Part shown: piece after piece, positions 11,817 through 21,261 of the stretch | Numbering within the stretch: position 1 is the first letter of the stretch | Layout: each line of letters starts with the position of its first letter | Origin: DATARH01 sp963847345 | GTDB taxonomy: Bacteria; Pseudomonadota; Alphaproteobacteria; ATCC43930; CGMCC-115725 | Length of the DNA: 64,000 nt | Reading direction: 5' to 3' | Assembly: GCA_963847345.1 (NCBI GenBank) | Contig: CAWJZU010000022.1 | Span: 248,001 to 312,000 of the forward strand | Program-made: the position numbers and the translations under genes | The notes under the pieces: generated by a model | The model's database searches: none | Seen by the model: the letters and a program-made list of their open reading frames with translations, nothing else | What the model was told of the DNA's origin: nothing

Positions 11817-12272
11817 TCAGCCCAACAGCTGCTTCACGGCCGCGCCGGCGCGGGTCATGTCGATGACCCCGGCATGGCGTTCGCGCAACACCCCCATCAC
11901 CCTACCCATGTCCTTGACCCCGGCGGCGGCGGTCTCGGCGATTGCTTTCCTGGCGGCCGCGGTGATCTCGTCGTCGCTCATCTGCTTCGGCAGGAAGCTT
12001 TCGATGACCGCGATCTCCTGTTCTTCACGCTCGGCCAGTTCGGGACGGTTGCCCTGGCGGTACAGCGCGATCAATTCGCGGCGCTGTTTGACCATGCCCT
12101 GCAGCAGCCGCTGGATTTCCGGCTCCGGTATGCCGTTCGGGTTCCCGGTCCCGCGCGCGGCGATGTCGCGGTCCTTCAGCGCCGCCAGGATCATCCGCAC
12201 GGCCGACAGAGTCCGAGCGTCCTTGGCGCGCATCGCCTGCTTGAGTCGCTCGGTGAATGCCTCGCGCAGCAT
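11817..12272 (-). CDS. yqeY: GatB/YqeY domain protein
   Basis: The 151-aa protein consists of a single GatB/YqeY domain, homologous to the tail domain of the Asp/Glu-tRNA amidotransferase B subunit, thought to contact tRNA. The free-standing form has no proven role. Motifs: MRAKDARTLSAVRMILAALKDRDI, then an Arg/Glu-rich helix (EIQRLLQGMVKQRRELIALY) and EQEIAVIESFLPKQMSDDEI, then VKDMGRVMGVLRERHAGVIDM. Length and order are typical. The gene precedes dnaG and rpoD on the same strand and is divergent from carA, a common alphaproteobacterial arrangement. Confidence 0.92.
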   Translation of the reverse strand: MLREAFTERLKQAMRAKDARTLSAVRMILAALKDRDIAARGTGNPNGIPEPEIQRLLQGMVKQRRELIALYRQGNRPELAEREEQEIAVIESFLPKQMSDDEITAAARKAIAETAAAGVKDMGRVMGVLRERHAGVIDMTRAGAAVKQLLG

Positions 12273-12403
12273 TGCGTCCTCCCGCCCTCGGGCTCGCGGT
12301 CTTGCGACGTCAGCCGCAGCCTACCCTCTTTGAGCGGCCGCGGCAATTTTGCCTCGATTGTCCTTAAGTACTTGAAATAACTATTCGTTCTATTTGATCC
12401 GGG

Positions 12404-12454
12404 TTGACAAAAAAGCTGCGATCCCTATCTTTCCGGCGATTGGGGCTGCCCCAA
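12404..12454 (+). promoter_or_regulatory. Sigma-70 promoter and 5' leader hairpin of carA
   Basis: TTGACA at 12404-12409 and TATCTT at 12426-12431, spacing 16 bp. A perfect 6-bp hairpin TTGGGG-CTG-CCCCAA at 12440-12454 would lie at the very start of the transcript. The carA ATG is at 12492. No T-run follows, so the hairpin is not an intrinsic terminator. Confidence 0.65.
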
Positions 12455-12491
12455 AAGACGGCCCGCGCCGACGCCTGCTGGAAATTTTGCA

Positions 12492-13709
12492 ATGATCGAT
12501 CCGACCGCGGCTTGGCCTCCGCCGCGACCGCCCGGCTGCAACGCGGCCCTGGTCCTCGCCGACGGCACGGTATTCTGGGGTCGCGGTGTCGGTGCCATCG
12601 GCCAGGCGGTGGGTGAAGTCTGCTTCAACACGTCGCTCACCGGCTATCAGGAAATCCTGACCGATCCGTCCTACGCGGCGCAGATCATCACCTTTACCTT
12701 CCCGCATATTGGCAATGTCGGCGCCAATTACGAGGACCTTGAGGCGACCACTCCGGCGGCGCGCGGTCTGGTCATCCGCAACATGCCGACCGAGCCGGCC
12801 AACTACCGCGCCGAGCAGTCGCTCGATTCGTGGCTCAAATCGCACGGCGTCATCGGGTTGTACGGCGTCGACACGCGGCGGCTGACGCGACTCATTCGCG
12901 ACAACGGGCCGCCAAACGGAATCATCGCCTACCGGCCGGACGGGATGCTTGATCTTGCGGCGATGCGCGACGAGGCACGCGCGTGGCTTGGTCTTGACGG
13001 CATGGATCTGGCCCTCGATGTCACCTGCGGGCAAAGCTACGAATGGCGCCAGACCGCCTGGCGACGCGGCACCGGATACGGCATCCAGGAAACGCCGCGG
13101 TTTCACGTCGTCGCGGTCGATTACGGCACCAAGCACAACATCCTGCGCATGCTCGCCGCGCACGGCTGCCGGGTTACCGTCGTCCCGGCCACAGCAACAC
13201 CGGCAGAAATCATGCGCCACGAACCCGACGGCATCTTTCTGTCGAACGGGCCGGGCGATCCCGCCGCGACGGCCGAATACGCGGTACCGATATTACGCGA
13301 GCTGATCGAAAGCGGGAAACCGATGTTCGGCATCTGCTTCGGGCATCAGCTGCTGTCGCTGGCGCTCGGCGGCACGACGCGCAAGATGGAGAAGGGCCAT
13401 CGCGGCGCCAACCACCCGGTCCGGGACGGTCTGACCGGGAAGGTCGAGATCACCAGCCAGAATCACGGCTTTGTCGTCGATCTCGATACCCTGCCCGACA
13501 CGGTCGAGGCGACCCATGTTTCGCTGTTCGACGGCACCAACGAGGGGATGCGGCTGAAACACCTGCCGGTCTTCTCGGTGCAGCACCACCCCGAAGCCAG
13601 CCCCGGCCCGCAGGACAGTTTTTATCTGTTTCAGCGCTTCATCGACATGATGGCGGATGCAAAAGCGGCGGATCGGAACGCGCGCAATCCAGACGGGCGG
13701 CACGGCTGA
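12492..13709 (+). CDS. carA: Carbamoyl-phosphate synthase small subunit (glutaminase)
   Basis: CarA releases ammonia from glutamine and passes it to CarB for carbamoyl phosphate, the precursor of arginine and pyrimidines. The 405-aa protein has the N-terminal small-subunit domain (LVLADGTVFWGRGVGAIG, FNTSLTGYQEILTDPSY) and a C-terminal class-I glutamine amidotransferase domain. The nucleophile Cys lies in FGICFGHQL (Phe in place of the common Leu after Cys). The His-Glu pair lies in VQHHPEASPGP. Start ATG 12492 has only a weak ribosome-binding site; homology begins about 15 residues in. carB follows after 5 bp. Confidence 0.95.
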   Translation: MIDPTAAWPPPRPPGCNAALVLADGTVFWGRGVGAIGQAVGEVCFNTSLTGYQEILTDPSYAAQIITFTFPHIGNVGANYEDLEATTPAARGLVIRNMPTEPANYRAEQSLDSWLKSHGVIGLYGVDTRRLTRLIRDNGPPNGIIAYRPDGMLDLAAMRDEARAWLGLDGMDLALDVTCGQSYEWRQTAWRRGTGYGIQETPRFHVVAVDYGTKHNILRMLAAHGCRVTVVPATATPAEIMRHEPDGIFLSNGPGDPAATAEYAVPILRELIESGKPMFGICFGHQLLSLALGGTTRKMEKGHRGANHPVRDGLTGKVEITSQNHGFVVDLDTLPDTVEATHVSLFDGTNEGMRLKHLPVFSVQHHPEASPGPQDSFYLFQRFIDMMADAKAADRNARNPDGRHG

Positions 13710-13714
13710 GGCGT

Positions 13715-16700
13715 ATGCCTAAGCGCACCGACATCGACAGCATCCTGATCATCGGCGCCGGGCCGATCGTGATCGGGCAGGCCTGCGAGTTCGATTATTC
13801 GGGCGTGCAAGCCTGCAAGGCGCTGCGCGAAGAGGGCTACCGGATCGTCCTGGTCAATTCGAACCCGGCGACGATCATGACCGATCCGGAGCTGGCCGAC
13901 GCGACCTATATCGAGCCGATCACGCCGGAAATCGTCGAGCGCATCATCGCCCGTGAGCGCCCGGATGCGCTCTTACCGACAATGGGCGGCCAGACCGCGC
14001 TCAACATTGCAATGGCGCTGTCGCGCTCGGGCGTCCTTGAGCGCTATGGCGTAAAGCTGATCGGCGCCAACGAGGAGGCGATCGCTAAGGCCGAGGACCG
14101 CCAGTTGTTCCGTCAGGCGATGGACCGGATCGGCCTTGAATCGCCGAAAAGCCGCCTCGTCAACTCGCTCGACGCGGCCCGTGAGGCGCTCGATTATGTC
14201 GGCCTGCCGGCGATTCTGCGGCCGTCCTTCACGCTTGGCGGCACGGGCGGCGGCATCGCCTACAATACCGAGGAATTCGAGGAGCTGATCCGCGGCGGCC
14301 TGCGCGTCTCGCCGACACACGAGGTGCTGGTCGAGGAATCGGTGCTGGGCTGGAAGGAGTACGAACTCGAAGTCGTCCGCGACCGCAACGACAACTGCAT
14401 CATCGTCTGCTCGATCGAGAACGTCGATCCGATGGGCGTGCATACCGGCGATTCGGTAACAGTCGCGCCCGCGCTGACCCTGACCGACAAGGAATACCAG
14501 ATCATGCGCAATGCCGCGATCGCGGTGCTGCGTGAGATCGGCGTCGATACCGGCGGGTCAAACGTACAGTTCGCGGTCGATCCCGCCGACGGGCGCCTCG
14601 TCATTATCGAGATGAACCCGCGCGTGTCGCGATCGTCGGCGCTGGCATCGAAGGCGACCGGGTTCCCGATCGCAAAGATCGCCGCCAAGCTCGCGGTCGG
14701 CTACACCTTGGACGAGTTGCAGAACGAGATCACCGGCGTCACCCCGGCCTCGTTCGAACCGACGATCGACTACATCGTCACCAAGATGCCGCGCTTTACC
14801 TTCGAGAAATTCCCGGGCGCGGAGCCGCTGCTCTCGACCTCGATGAAATCGGTCGGCGAGGCGATGGCAATCGGCCACAGCTTCGCCGAATCGGTGCAGA
14901 AGGCGCTGCGCTCGATGGAAACCGGGCTCGACGGTTTCGACGAGGTGGCAATCGCCGGCGTCGAGGGGGCCGCGCCGGAAGACCGGAAGGACGCGGTCAA
15001 GGCGGCGCTGACGCTGCCGACGCCGGACCGGCTCCTCGTTATCGCGCAAGCTTACCGGCACGGCCTCTCGACCGCCGAAATCCACGCCGCCTGCCATTAC
15101 GACACCTGGTTCCTGGAGCGGATAAGCGAGATCGTCGCGACCGAGGAACAGGTGCGCCGCGGCCGCCTGCCGGACGATGCGACCGCGCTGCTGCGGCTTA
15201 AACAGATGGGATTTTCCGACGCGAGGCTCGCCCGCCTCGCCGGGATCGAAGCGGCGGCGGTGACCGCGTTGCGCCAACGCCTTGGCGTGCGCCCGGTTTA
15301 TAAGCGCATCGACACCTGCGCCGCCGAGTTCCCGTCACGAACCCCGTATATGTATTCCTGCTACGAGGGCGACGGGTTCTCTCCGCCCGAATGCGAGGCC
15401 GATCCGAGCGGCCGCGACAAGGTCGTGATCCTCGGCGGCGGTCCGAACCGTATCGGCCAGGGGATCGAGTTCGATTATTGCTGCGTCCATGCCGCGTACA
15501 GCCTGCGCGAGGCCGGTCCAAGGGACGGCCGAACGGACGGTGTCGAAACCATCATGGTCAACTGCAACCCGGAGACCGTCTCCACCGATTACGACACCTC
15601 CGACCGGCTCTACTTCGAGCCGCTGACCGCCGAGGACGTGATCGAGATCGTGCGCGTCGAACAGTCGAAGGGGCGCGTCCTCGGCGTCATCGTCCAGTTC
15701 GGCGGCCAGACCCCGCTCAACTTGGCGAAAGCTCTGGAGCGGGCAGAAATCCCGATCCTCGGCACCTCGCCCGACGCGATCGATCTCGCCGAGGACCGCC
15801 AGCGCTTTCAGCTTCTGCTGCGTCGGCTCGGGTTGCGCCAACCACGGAACGGCACGGCCCTCTCGCCGCAGGAGGCAGAGGCGATCGCGGCGCAGATCGG
15901 CTACCCCGTCGTAATCCGTCCGTCCTATGTGCTAGGCGGCAGGGCGATGGAGATCGTCCACGATACGGCCGGCTTGCAGCGCTATATCAGCCGCGCCGTC
16001 ACCGTGTCCGGTGCCAGCCCGGTGCTGATCGACCGCTACCTGCAGAACGCGATCGAGGTCGATGTCGATGCCGTCGCCGACCGCGCCGAGGTGTACGTCG
16101 CCGGCATCATGGAGCATATCGAGGAGGCCGGCATCCATTCCGGTGACAGCGCCTGCTCGCTGCCGCCCTACAGCCTCGACCTCGGGACGATTGCCGAGAT
16201 CGAGCGGCAGACGGTTGCGCTGGCCCGCGCCCTCGACGTCGTCGGGCTGATGAACGTGCAGTTCGCGATCAAGGACGGCGAGGTCTACGTCCTCGAGGTC
16301 AATCCGCGCGCCTCGCGCACGGTACCGTTCGTCGCGAAGGCGACCGGCGTACCGATCGCCAAGATCGCGGCGCGTATCATGACCGGCGAGAAACTGGCCG
16401 ATTTGTTGCCCGGGGAAAAGCGCCGCTCGCGCTTCGACCGACACCATGTCGCGGTGAAGGAAGCGGTCTTCCCGTTCGCCCGCTTCCCGGGCGTCGATTT
16501 GATCCTCGGCCCGGAGATGAGGTCGACCGGCGAGGTCATGGGGCTCGACGCGGATTTCGGCCGAGCCTTCGCCAAGTCACAGCTCGGCAGCGGCACCGAC
16601 CTACCGCTCACGGGCTGCATCTTCGTTTCCGTGCGCGACGGCGACAAGGAGGCGCTGATCGAACCGTGCCGCCAGCTTGCGGCGTGGGGATTCCAACTTG

Positions 16701-17003
16701 TCGCGACAGGCGGCACCGCGCGGCGGCTCAGCAAGGCGGGGGTGCCGGTTCGAAGTCGTCAACAAGGTGCAGGAAGGACGGCCGCATATCGTCGACGAGA
16801 TGCGCAGCGGCCGGATACAACTCGTTTTTAATACGACAGAAGGCGCGCAGGCGATTGCCGACAGCTTCAGCCTGCGCCGCACGGCGCTGACCCACAATAT
16901 TCCCTATTATACGACCGTCGCCGGGGTGCGCGCGGCGGTCCAGGCCATCGAGGCGCTGCGCCAGGGTTGCCTTGAAGTCGCCCCGCTGCAATCCTACCTG
17001 TGA
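13715..17003 (+). CDS. carB: Carbamoyl-phosphate synthase large subunit, one +1 frameshift near the C-terminus
   Basis: CarB makes carbamoyl phosphate from bicarbonate, ammonia and two ATP. Start ATG 13715 (MPKRTDIDSILIIGAGPIVIGQA). Two homologous synthetase halves are visible, each with an ATP-grasp domain (LRPSFTLGGTGGG; IRPSYVLGGRAME) and metal-site motifs ending in NPRVSRSS and NPRASRTV. The allosteric MGS-like domain begins near 16600. At 16747-16748 an extra G in CCGGTTCGAAG moves the frame; one base less gives KAGVPFEVVNKVQEG and continues to the stop at 17003, for about 1095 aa. An unusual 8-residue insert (PRDGRTDG, 15518-15541) precedes VETIMVNCNPETVSTDYDT. carA, carB and greA are closely spaced and likely cotranscribed. 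Confidence 0.95.
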
Positions 17004-17038
17004 TCGCCTATCCGGCTAGAAGGCGCTGATACGGTCTG

Positions 17039-17512
17039 ATGAACAAGATCCCGATGACCACGAACGGGTACGACCGTCTGCAGGAGGAAATCAAGCGTCT
17101 GAAATCGGTTGATCGCCCGGCGGTCATTCGCGCTATAGCCGAGGCGCGCACGCATGGCGACCTGTCGGAAAACGCCGAATATCACGCTGCGCGCGAGCGC
17201 CAGAGCTTCATCGAGGGCCGCTTGATGGAACTCGAAGACAAGGTGGCACGCGCCGAAGTCATCGACCTCTCGAAATTGTCCGGCTCGGCCATCAAATTTG
17301 GGGCCACCGTCACCCTGGCCGACGAGGAAACCGACGAGGAGCAGACTTATCAAATCGTGGGCGAGGATGAGGCCGACATCAAAAACGGCCGGCTGTCTGT
17401 CACCTCGCCGCTGGCGCGCGCCTTGATCGGCAAGGGAAAAGGCGACAGCGTCGAGGTCTCAACGCCGCGCGGCAACAAATCCTACGAGATCGTCGGGGTC
17501 GCGTTCGGCTGA
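17039..17512 (+). CDS. greA: Transcription elongation factor GreA
   Basis: GreA rescues backtracked RNA polymerase by stimulating transcript cleavage through its secondary channel. The 157-aa length is standard. The N-terminal coiled coil spans about 8-75 and carries the acidic tip motif HGDLSENAEYHAARERQ. The C-terminal FKBP-like domain includes VTLADEETDEEQTYQIVGEDEAD and SPLARALIGKGKGD. It starts 35 bp after carB, an arrangement seen in alphaproteobacteria. The downstream gap (17513-17742) holds a 6-bp hairpin TCCCCA/TGGGGA at 17564-17581 but no T-run. Confidence 0.97.
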   Translation: MNKIPMTTNGYDRLQEEIKRLKSVDRPAVIRAIAEARTHGDLSENAEYHAARERQSFIEGRLMELEDKVARAEVIDLSKLSGSAIKFGATVTLADEETDEEQTYQIVGEDEADIKNGRLSVTSPLARALIGKGKGDSVEVSTPRGNKSYEIVGVAFG

Positions 17513-17742
17513 CCCGCGAGCGGTGGCGGCGTCCACCGCGGCGCCTACCTGAGGCACCGCCGCTCCCCATTTGCGTGGGGACTCTCTCCGACAACGCCGT
17601 CCCTGCGGGGCGACGAGTGTAGAGCGCGGCGCCGAACGATATTTCAGCAAAGCTCCTAAACCGCCGGTCGCTCACGCCTTTGGGGAGACTTTCCGCGCCA
17701 CGGCGTTGACCGGATGTGGCAAAATTCGGTCAGGAGGAAATG

Positions 17743-18210
17743 ATGGAAATCGAAAAAGAACGCGTGATTGGATTGCTCAATCGTATTCTCGAAAGCGAAC
17801 TCGCCGGGGTGATTCGCTATACGCATTATTCCTTTCTGGTCTATGGCTACAACCGCATTCCGATCGTTTCCTGGCTGCGCGAGCAGGCCACCGAGTCGCT
17901 GACCCACGCGCAGCTCGCCGGTGAAATGATCACCCATCTGGGCGGTTATCCGTCGCTTGGCATCGGCCGTCTGCTCGACAGCCATAAGCACGATATCGGC
18001 AAGATCCTCGTCGAATTGATGGAGCACGAATCCGCCGCGCTTGTCCTCTACAAGGAACTGCTTTCCGCCGTCGAGGGCCGCTCCGTGATGCTGGAGGAAT
18101 ATGCAAGACAGATGATACATGCCGAGGAACTGCACGCGGGCGAGGTCGATAAGATGCTCCGCAGACCCGGCGAGGTCGGCGCGACGGGGCTTGGCCCCAG
18201 AGCGTTGTAG
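17743..18210 (+). CDS. Bacterioferritin-like ferritin-fold protein
   Basis: Four-helix ferritin-like protein of 155 aa, probably iron-storing or ferroxidase. Start ATG 17743 lies 5 bp after AGGAGG (17732-17737); ATG 17740 and GTG 17716 are also in frame. Aligning by eye with E. coli Bfr, the diiron ligands Glu18 (ESELAG), Tyr25, His54 (SLTHAQ), Glu94 (EHESAA), Glu127 and His130 (AEELHAG) are kept. Position 51 is Ser, with a Glu one residue before, and the haem ligand Met52 is Leu. It may therefore be haem-free or have an altered metal site. The gene stands alone between greA and the MscS gene. Confidence 0.75.
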   Translation: MEIEKERVIGLLNRILESELAGVIRYTHYSFLVYGYNRIPIVSWLREQATESLTHAQLAGEMITHLGGYPSLGIGRLLDSHKHDIGKILVELMEHESAALVLYKELLSAVEGRSVMLEEYARQMIHAEELHAGEVDKMLRRPGEVGATGLGPRAL

Positions 18211-18351
18211 CCGCCGGTCGCGGCGGGACGAGGGCCACACAATAGACTGTACCCGCCCTTGACGGCCGACAAGGCAACCCTTTTGATGCAACCCATCGAC
18301 GTCCGCCGATAGATCGCCGGATTTCTCGGCGTGAACGTGGGAGGCAGCATC

Positions 18352-20640
18352 ATGAGGAATAGCGCGGCCCGCGTTCTTGCACTTGTGGCGGCCGCCATCT
18401 GGCTCTGCGCCGCCTCGGCGGCTCTGGCCGCCCCCGAACTGGCGGCATCCGAATTGGCCGCGGAGCCATCTCCGCTATCCCCGCCTGACGGGATGTTCGA
18501 TGCGCTTCAGCGCGACATGCTGATGTTGAAAGAACGGCTGGCGGTGGTCCTTGATGCGGTACCGCGATTGCCGGAGATCGGTCCGTTTCTGTTGCGGCGC
18601 CTAACCAAGCAATATGACCCCGATCATATTTGGATCCTTGGTCTTGAATTGGCGGTGATTTTCGCCGGCGCGGTTGGCGGCGAAGCCGTTGCGCGGAGAT
18701 TGTTTCGCCCGCTGCATCGGTTCCTGCCATCGCTCGACGTGCGGACGGAATTCGGCCAACTCGGCGCGCTTCTCGTTAACGCCGTTGTCAGATTCTTCGA
18801 ATTCATGGTGTTCGTGCTCGTCGCAATTGCGCTGTTCTTTGCGATCTACGACGGGCATCAGGCGGCCCGCTATGCGTTCTGGTGCGTGTTTTCGATCATC
18901 GTGCTGGTTCGGCTGATCGCGATTGGCCTGCGCGTTTTGCTGGCGCCGAGCCTGCCCGAATTGCGGCTGCCCGCGCTCGACAACAAGGCCGCGCGACGGC
19001 TCTACTGGTCCCTGGTTTCGGTCGTCACGCTGGTTATCGGGGCCGGACTCGTCGCGACCTTTCTTTACGACGTCGGCGTGCCGGAGCGGCTCCAGCAAGC
19101 CGCTGGTCTCCTGTTGCTGGTCGTTGCGACCGGGGGCATCATCGTCGTGATCTGGAGCGAGCGGGGCTCGATAACCCGTCTGATCGGCATCTCCGCCGCT
19201 GATGGTGTAAGGCGGAACGACTTGGGCGGGCTGTTTGCCGCCCATTGGCACGTCTTCGCCACGTGCATTGTACTTGCGATCGCGGTCGCAGCTTTCTTTG
19301 ATCGGCTGCTAACAGGCGAGCGCCAAACCGCGCACGTTTATCAGACGTTCGGCATCCTGCTCGGAATACTGCTGATCGACGGATTGCTTCGCATGGTCGT
19401 GCGCAGCTATTTCGGCGCGCGAACCGAGGCGGACCGCTCGCAGGAGCCCGGCGACACGGAAACTCTTGGGGACGAATCCGGGCGCTCTGCGGCCCCAATG
19501 CCGGATAGCGATCAGATCGCCGCCGCCGCTTACGGGGCCGTGATCATGCGCAACAGCCGCATCGCGCTCGCGGTCGTGGCGGTCGTGCTGGTGGCGCGTC
19601 TTTGGGGGTTCGACGCAGCGGAGTTCGGCTCGACCGGGCTCGGCGCGCGGGTAATGGAAGCGGTGTTCCAGATCATCATTACGCTTCTGCTGGCTTCCTC
19701 TGCATGGAGCGTCGTCAAGATCGCGATCAACCGTCATCTACCGCATGAGAAGCGGGACGCGCTCGCATTGGTAAGCGATGAGGGAGCAGGTCACGGCTTG
19801 TCGCGGATCGAAACCCTGCTTCCGCTGGTGCGCATGTTCCTGTTCGTCACGATCGTGGCGATGGCGCTGATGAGCGTGGTGTCGGCGATGGGCGTCAATA
19901 TCGGACCGCTGTTGGCCGGGGCTGGAGTTGTCGGCATCGCGGTCGGCTTCGGCGCGCAGACGCTGGTTCGCGACATCCTGTCGGGCATCTTTTTCCTGTT
20001 CGACGACGCGTTCCGGATCGGCGAATACATCGATATCGGAGAGGGAAAGGGCACCGTCGAGCGGATGTCGATCCGCGCGCTGATGCTCCGACACCAGATG
20101 GGTTACATCTACACGGTACCGTTCGGCGCGATCCGCCGCGTCGCGAATTACAGCCGCGACTGGATGATCATGAAGCTGGAGGTGCGCGTGCCGTTCAGTA
20201 CCGATCTCGAGCGGCTGCGCAAGGTCGTCAAACAGGTCGGCCTGGAGATGAAAGCCGATCCCGAGATTGGTCCGATGTTCCTGCAGCCGCTCAAGGCGCA
20301 GGGCGTCAACCGCATCGATACCTCCGCCTTCGTCGTCCGCGTCAAGTTCATGGCCAGACCGAATGGAGAAGCGTTCGTTCTGCGTCGTCACGTGTTCCGC
20401 TATCTTCAAGAAGCATTTCAAAAGAATGACATTCAATTCGCCTCGCCCCATGTCGTTGTCGAGGGTGATGACGAGCGCGGTGCGGCGTCGGCCGATGTTG
20501 CCCTGTTCCCTTCGACCGGCGAGTTCGAGCCAAGCCCGTGGCGGCGCGGCGGTGGCGCGCTAGCGACTTCTGGCCACTGCGACGCGGTGCGGGCCGGTCC
20601 AGCCGTCGGCGCGCGCCTCCTCGGCGAGCGGCATGTCTAG
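18352..20640 (+). CDS. MscS-family mechanosensitive channel, large form
   Basis: Inner-membrane channel that releases solutes on hypo-osmotic shock. The 762-aa protein begins with a signal peptide (MRNSAARVLALVAAAIWLCA) and a short periplasmic part. About ten transmembrane helices follow, then the MscS core. The pore helix TM3 is VGIAVGFGAQTLVRDILSG, the beta domain is DDAFRIGEYIDIG, and the alpha/beta vestibule ends at FASPHVVVEGDD. Start ATG 18352 has GGGAGG 7 bp upstream; the in-frame GTG at 18331 is less likely. The 3' end overlaps the convergent Lrp gene by 81 bp, in the non-conserved tail. Confidence 0.9.
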   Translation: MRNSAARVLALVAAAIWLCAASAALAAPELAASELAAEPSPLSPPDGMFDALQRDMLMLKERLAVVLDAVPRLPEIGPFLLRRLTKQYDPDHIWILGLELAVIFAGAVGGEAVARRLFRPLHRFLPSLDVRTEFGQLGALLVNAVVRFFEFMVFVLVAIALFFAIYDGHQAARYAFWCVFSIIVLVRLIAIGLRVLLAPSLPELRLPALDNKAARRLYWSLVSVVTLVIGAGLVATFLYDVGVPERLQQAAGLLLLVVATGGIIVVIWSERGSITRLIGISAADGVRRNDLGGLFAAHWHVFATCIVLAIAVAAFFDRLLTGERQTAHVYQTFGILLGILLIDGLLRMVVRSYFGARTEADRSQEPGDTETLGDESGRSAAPMPDSDQIAAAAYGAVIMRNSRIALAVVAVVLVARLWGFDAAEFGSTGLGARVMEAVFQIIITLLLASSAWSVVKIAINRHLPHEKRDALALVSDEGAGHGLSRIETLLPLVRMFLFVTIVAMALMSVVSAMGVNIGPLLAGAGVVGIAVGFGAQTLVRDILSGIFFLFDDAFRIGEYIDIGEGKGTVERMSIRALMLRHQMGYIYTVPFGAIRRVANYSRDWMIMKLEVRVPFSTDLERLRKVVKQVGLEMKADPEIGPMFLQPLKAQGVNRIDTSAFVVRVKFMARPNGEAFVLRRHVFRYLQEAFQKNDIQFASPHVVVEGDDERGAASADVALFPSTGEFEPSPWRRGGGALATSGHCDAVRAGPAVGARLLGERHV

Positions 20641-21102
20641 CGGTACGCCGGGGACCGATTTCGAGACGCGCAGAACCAGCGCGGATTTGACATGCGCCAC
20701 GTTGGGGGCGGCGGTCAGGCGGGCGCTGAGGAACCGTTGATAGCTGTCCCAGTCGAATGCGACAATCTTCAGCAGAAAATCGGTTTCGCCAGCGAGCATG
20801 TGCGATTCGCGCACCTCGGGCCAGCCGGCGACCAGCATCTCGAAGGCCTTCAAATCAGCTTCGGCCTGGCTGCGCAGCCCAACCTGCGCGAACACCGTCA
20901 CGCCGAACCCGAGCGCCTCGGCGGCCAGATCGGCATGGTAGCCGCGAATAAACCCCGCTTCCTCGAGAGCGCGAACACGGCGCAGGCAGGGCGGCGGCGA
21001 GATGCCGACCCGCCGAGCCAGCTCGAGATTGGTCATTCTTCCGTCGCTCTGCAGCAGAGCGAGAATCTGCCGATCGATCCGGTCCAGCTTTGGCCCGCGC
21101 AT
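20560..21102 (-). CDS. Lrp/AsnC family transcriptional regulator
   Basis: DNA-binding regulator of 180 aa that usually senses amino acids. The N-terminal winged HTH is LDRIDRQILALLQSDGRMTNLELARRVG followed by ISPPPCLRRVRALEEAGFI. The C-terminal RAM/AsnC ligand-binding domain follows (FGVTVFAQVGLRSQAEADLKAF, then GETDFLLKIVAFDWDSYQRF). Start ATG 21102 fits the family; longer in-frame sequence upstream is low quality. The stop overlaps the end of the MscS gene by 81 bp in convergent orientation. The ELM1-like gene diverges 159 bp upstream and could share regulation. Confidence 0.92.
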   Translation of the reverse strand: MRGPKLDRIDRQILALLQSDGRMTNLELARRVGISPPPCLRRVRALEEAGFIRGYHADLAAEALGFGVTVFAQVGLRSQAEADLKAFEMLVAGWPEVRESHMLAGETDFLLKIVAFDWDSYQRFLSARLTAAPNVAHVKSALVLRVSKSVPGVPLDMPLAEEARADGWTGPHRVAVARSR

Positions 21103-21261
21103 GCGCTGTCTCGTCGTGATCCCGGATGATGACTTGCCGCGTCGAGCAATGACGATAGGGGCTTCGCCATGCCCGCGCAATTTTGTTGCGCCCCGTGCTC
21201 CGGCACCGCGATCCGATCCGCCCGGCTTGCCGCGGCGGCGATGTTTCCGTAAACCCGACGC

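Noticed and set aside
12440..12454. Hairpin in the carA leader considered as an attenuator
   Set aside because: Followed by AAGAC, not a T-run, and no alternative pairing or leader peptide is visible.
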